In this document: piece after piece, positions 4,801-5,852 of the stretch
How the letters are laid out: each line of letters starts with the position of its first letter
Position numbering within the stretch: the first letter of the stretch is position 1
From: an uncultured Eubacteriales bacterium
GTDB taxonomy: Bacteria > Bacillota > Clostridia > Oscillospirales > Oscillospiraceae
Length of the DNA: 5,852 bases
Direction of reading: 5' to 3'
Assembly: GCA_900551995.1 (NCBI GenBank)
Contig: URXW01000063.1
Coordinates: 1-5,852, forward strand
Notes under the pieces: model-generated
Told to the model about the DNA's origin: nothing
What the model saw: the letters and a program-made list of their open reading frames with translations, nothing else
Database searches by the model: none
Position numbers and translations under genes: made by a program

Positions 4801-5238
4801 ATGCTCATCACAAGGGAAACAGACTATGCACTGCGGATGCTGCGGGTGCTGCTGGACGGAGAGAAGCACTCCGCCGCCGAGATGGCGGAGACGGAGCTGA
4901 TCCCCATGCAGTTTGCCTATCAGATCCTGCGAAAGCTCTCCGCCGGGGAGCTGGTGCAGGTGAGCCGGGGCGCAGCCGGCGGCTGCCGACTGTCCTGCGA
5001 CCTGCGTGGCGTTTCCCTCTACGACCTCATGGTCGTCATGGGAGAGCATGACGTCCTGTGCGCCTGCATGGAGCCGGGGTATGACTGCCGCTGGCAAAGC
5101 GAACACGGGAAATGCGCCATCCACTGCCAGCTAACGGAGTTACAGCGAAAGCAGGACGAGGCGTTCCGCGCCGTGAGCCTGCGCCGGCTGCTGACCGGCG
5201 AAGCAATTCAAAAAGAGGAAGCGACCCAACAAACGTGA
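4801..5238 (+). CDS. Rrf2-family transcriptional regulator with cysteine cluster
   Basis: This 145-residue DNA-binding regulator belongs to the Rrf2 family (relatives: IscR, NsrR, CymR, RsrR). The N-terminal winged helix-turn-helix is clear: ITRETDYALRMLRVLL (3-18), AAEMAETELIPMQFAYQILRKLSAGELV (25-52) and the wing motif SRGAAGGCRLSC (55-66). The dimerisation helix and a cysteine-rich loop follow: Cys87, Cys89, Cys96, Cys105 and Cys109. The spacing C89-x6-C96-x8-C105 resembles but does not exactly match the three-cysteine Fe-S ligand pattern of IscR/NsrR, so cluster binding is likely but unproven; Cys62 and Cys66 in the wing are additional. The gene is preceded by its own promoter and a probable operator, and followed after 18 nt by an acyl-CoA dehydrogenase, suggesting that it is autoregulated and controls that enzyme. 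The inducing signal (redox, Fe-S status, NO or other) is not known. Confidence 0.93.
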   Translation: MLITRETDYALRMLRVLLDGEKHSAAEMAETELIPMQFAYQILRKLSAGELVQVSRGAAGGCRLSCDLRGVSLYDLMVVMGEHDVLCACMEPGYDCRWQSEHGKCAIHCQLTELQRKQDEAFRAVSLRRLLTGEAIQKEEATQQT

Positions 5239-5240
5239 TA

Positions 5241-5249
5241 TAAGGAGGT
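5241..5249 (+). promoter_or_regulatory. Ribosome binding site of the acyl-CoA dehydrogenase
   Basis: TAAGGAGGT is an almost full complement to the 16S rRNA 3' end and sits 7 nt before the ATG at 5257. It implies high translation of the enzyme from the rrf2 transcript. Confidence 0.9.
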
Positions 5250-5256
5250 ACACCGT

Positions 5257-5852
5257 ATGCTGTTTCAGACCACACCCGCGCACGAGGAGCTGCGCGCCAA
5301 GATCCGGGCCTTTGCGGAGGAGGAGATCAAGCCGCTTGCCTTCCTGCTGGATCAGAACAACGAGTTTCCCGACGAGGCTGTTCAAAAGATGGGACAGCTG
5401 GGCTGGCTGGGGCTGCCGTTCCCCAAGGAATACGGCGGTGCGGGCCTTGACATTCTCAGCTACGCCATGGCGGTGGAGGAGCTGGCCCGTGTGGACGGCG
5501 GCGCAGGCGTGATCCTCTCCGCCCACGTGTCCCTGGGCGCGTGGCCTATCTTCGCCTACGGCACGGAGGAGCAAAAGCAGAAGTATCTCGTGCCGCTGGC
5601 AAAAGGCGAGAAGCTGGGTGCCTTCGGTCTCACCGAGCCTAACGCCGGGTCGGACGCCGGCGGCACGGAGACCACGGCACTGGACAAGGGCGACCACTAC
5701 CTGCTCAACGGCGGCAAGATCTTCATCACCAACGCGCCCAAGGCGGACACCTATGTGGTATTCGCCGTCACCACGCCGGACATCGGCACCCGGGGCATCT
5801 CCGCCTTCATCGTGGAGAAGGGCTGGAAGGGCTTTGAGTTCGGCGACCACTA
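5257..5852 (+). CDS. Acyl-CoA dehydrogenase, butyryl-CoA dehydrogenase-like, N-terminal part
   Basis: This is an FAD-dependent acyl-CoA dehydrogenase that interconverts an acyl-CoA and its 2-enoyl-CoA, with electrons passing through EtfAB. The first 198 codons of a family of about 380 residues are visible. The N-terminal all-alpha domain includes FAEEEIKPLA (19-28), LGLPFPKEYGGAGLD (51-65), YAMAVEELARVDGGAGVILSAH (69-90) and YGTEEQKQKYLVPLAKGEK (101-119). The first family signature GLTEPNAGSDAGG is at 124-136, followed by the beta domain with the FAD-contacting NGGKIFITNA (151-160). These read very close to clostridial short-chain (butyryl-CoA) dehydrogenases. The catalytic glutamate lies beyond the right edge, so chain-length specificity is not fixed. 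The gene follows the Rrf2 regulator by 18 nt with no terminator, so the two should be cotranscribed. etfB/etfA downstream would be typical but is not seen. Confidence 0.95.
   Translation, partial: MLFQTTPAHEELRAKIRAFAEEEIKPLAFLLDQNNEFPDEAVQKMGQLGWLGLPFPKEYGGAGLDILSYAMAVEELARVDGGAGVILSAHVSLGAWPIFAYGTEEQKQKYLVPLAKGEKLGAFGLTEPNAGSDAGGTETTALDKGDHYLLNGGKIFITNAPKADTYVVFAVTTPDIGTRGISAFIVEKGWKGFEFGDH

Noticed and set aside
5140..5850. Minus-strand open frame antisense to the acyl-CoA dehydrogenase
   Set aside because: Shadow frame; the plus strand has a clear start, SD and family signature.

Overview
The window looks like a chromosomal segment from a fairly GC-rich Gram-positive Clostridia member, possibly an Oscillospiraceae-type gut anaerobe. 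The reasons are the heat-shock gene order, a textbook CIRCE operator, strong AGGAGG ribosome sites, a DnaK lacking the extra ATPase-domain loop seen in proteobacterial DnaK, and a butyryl-CoA-dehydrogenase-like enzyme. The taxonomic assignment is an inference from style and gene content.

Region 1 (1-3002, minus strand) is a class I heat-shock operon, transcribed right to left: hrcA (repressor), grpE (nucleotide exchange factor), a 63-residue PspC-domain membrane protein, and dnaK (cut by the left edge after 338 codons). A strong vegetative promoter (TTGACA, 17 nt, TACACT) and a perfect CIRCE inverted repeat lie directly in front of hrcA, so HrcA should repress its own operon until DnaK/GroE capacity is exceeded. 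hrcA and grpE overlap by 4 nt. The pspC-like gene follows grpE by 16 nt and has its own strong SD, so it is physically embedded in the chaperone operon. A short hairpin and an AT-rich leader precede dnaK.

Region 2 (3003-4325, minus strand) holds one monocistronic AI-2E-family membrane permease gene. It starts at a TTG, has a leader carrying a 16-bp tandem repeat and a possible extended -10 promoter, and ends at an intrinsic terminator whose G-U pairs show that it works on the minus strand.

Region 3 (about 4326-4736) is a divergent intergenic stretch of roughly 51% GC by hand count, lower than its surroundings. I recognise no gene in it. It has open frames on both strands without convincing start signals, plus small inverted repeats.

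Region 4 (4737-5852, plus strand) starts with a near-consensus promoter overlapped by two nested dyads (a probable operator). It is followed by a cysteine-rich Rrf2-family regulator and, 18 nt later, by an acyl-CoA dehydrogenase (butyryl-CoA-dehydrogenase-like) that runs off the right edge. The layout suggests a redox- or Fe-S-responsive, autoregulated transcription unit for acyl-CoA / electron-transfer metabolism.

Nothing here is a clearly new system. The points most worth a second look are the PspC protein inside the HrcA regulon, the Rrf2 operator and its unusual cysteine layout next to an acyl-CoA dehydrogenase, and the unexplained intergenic block.
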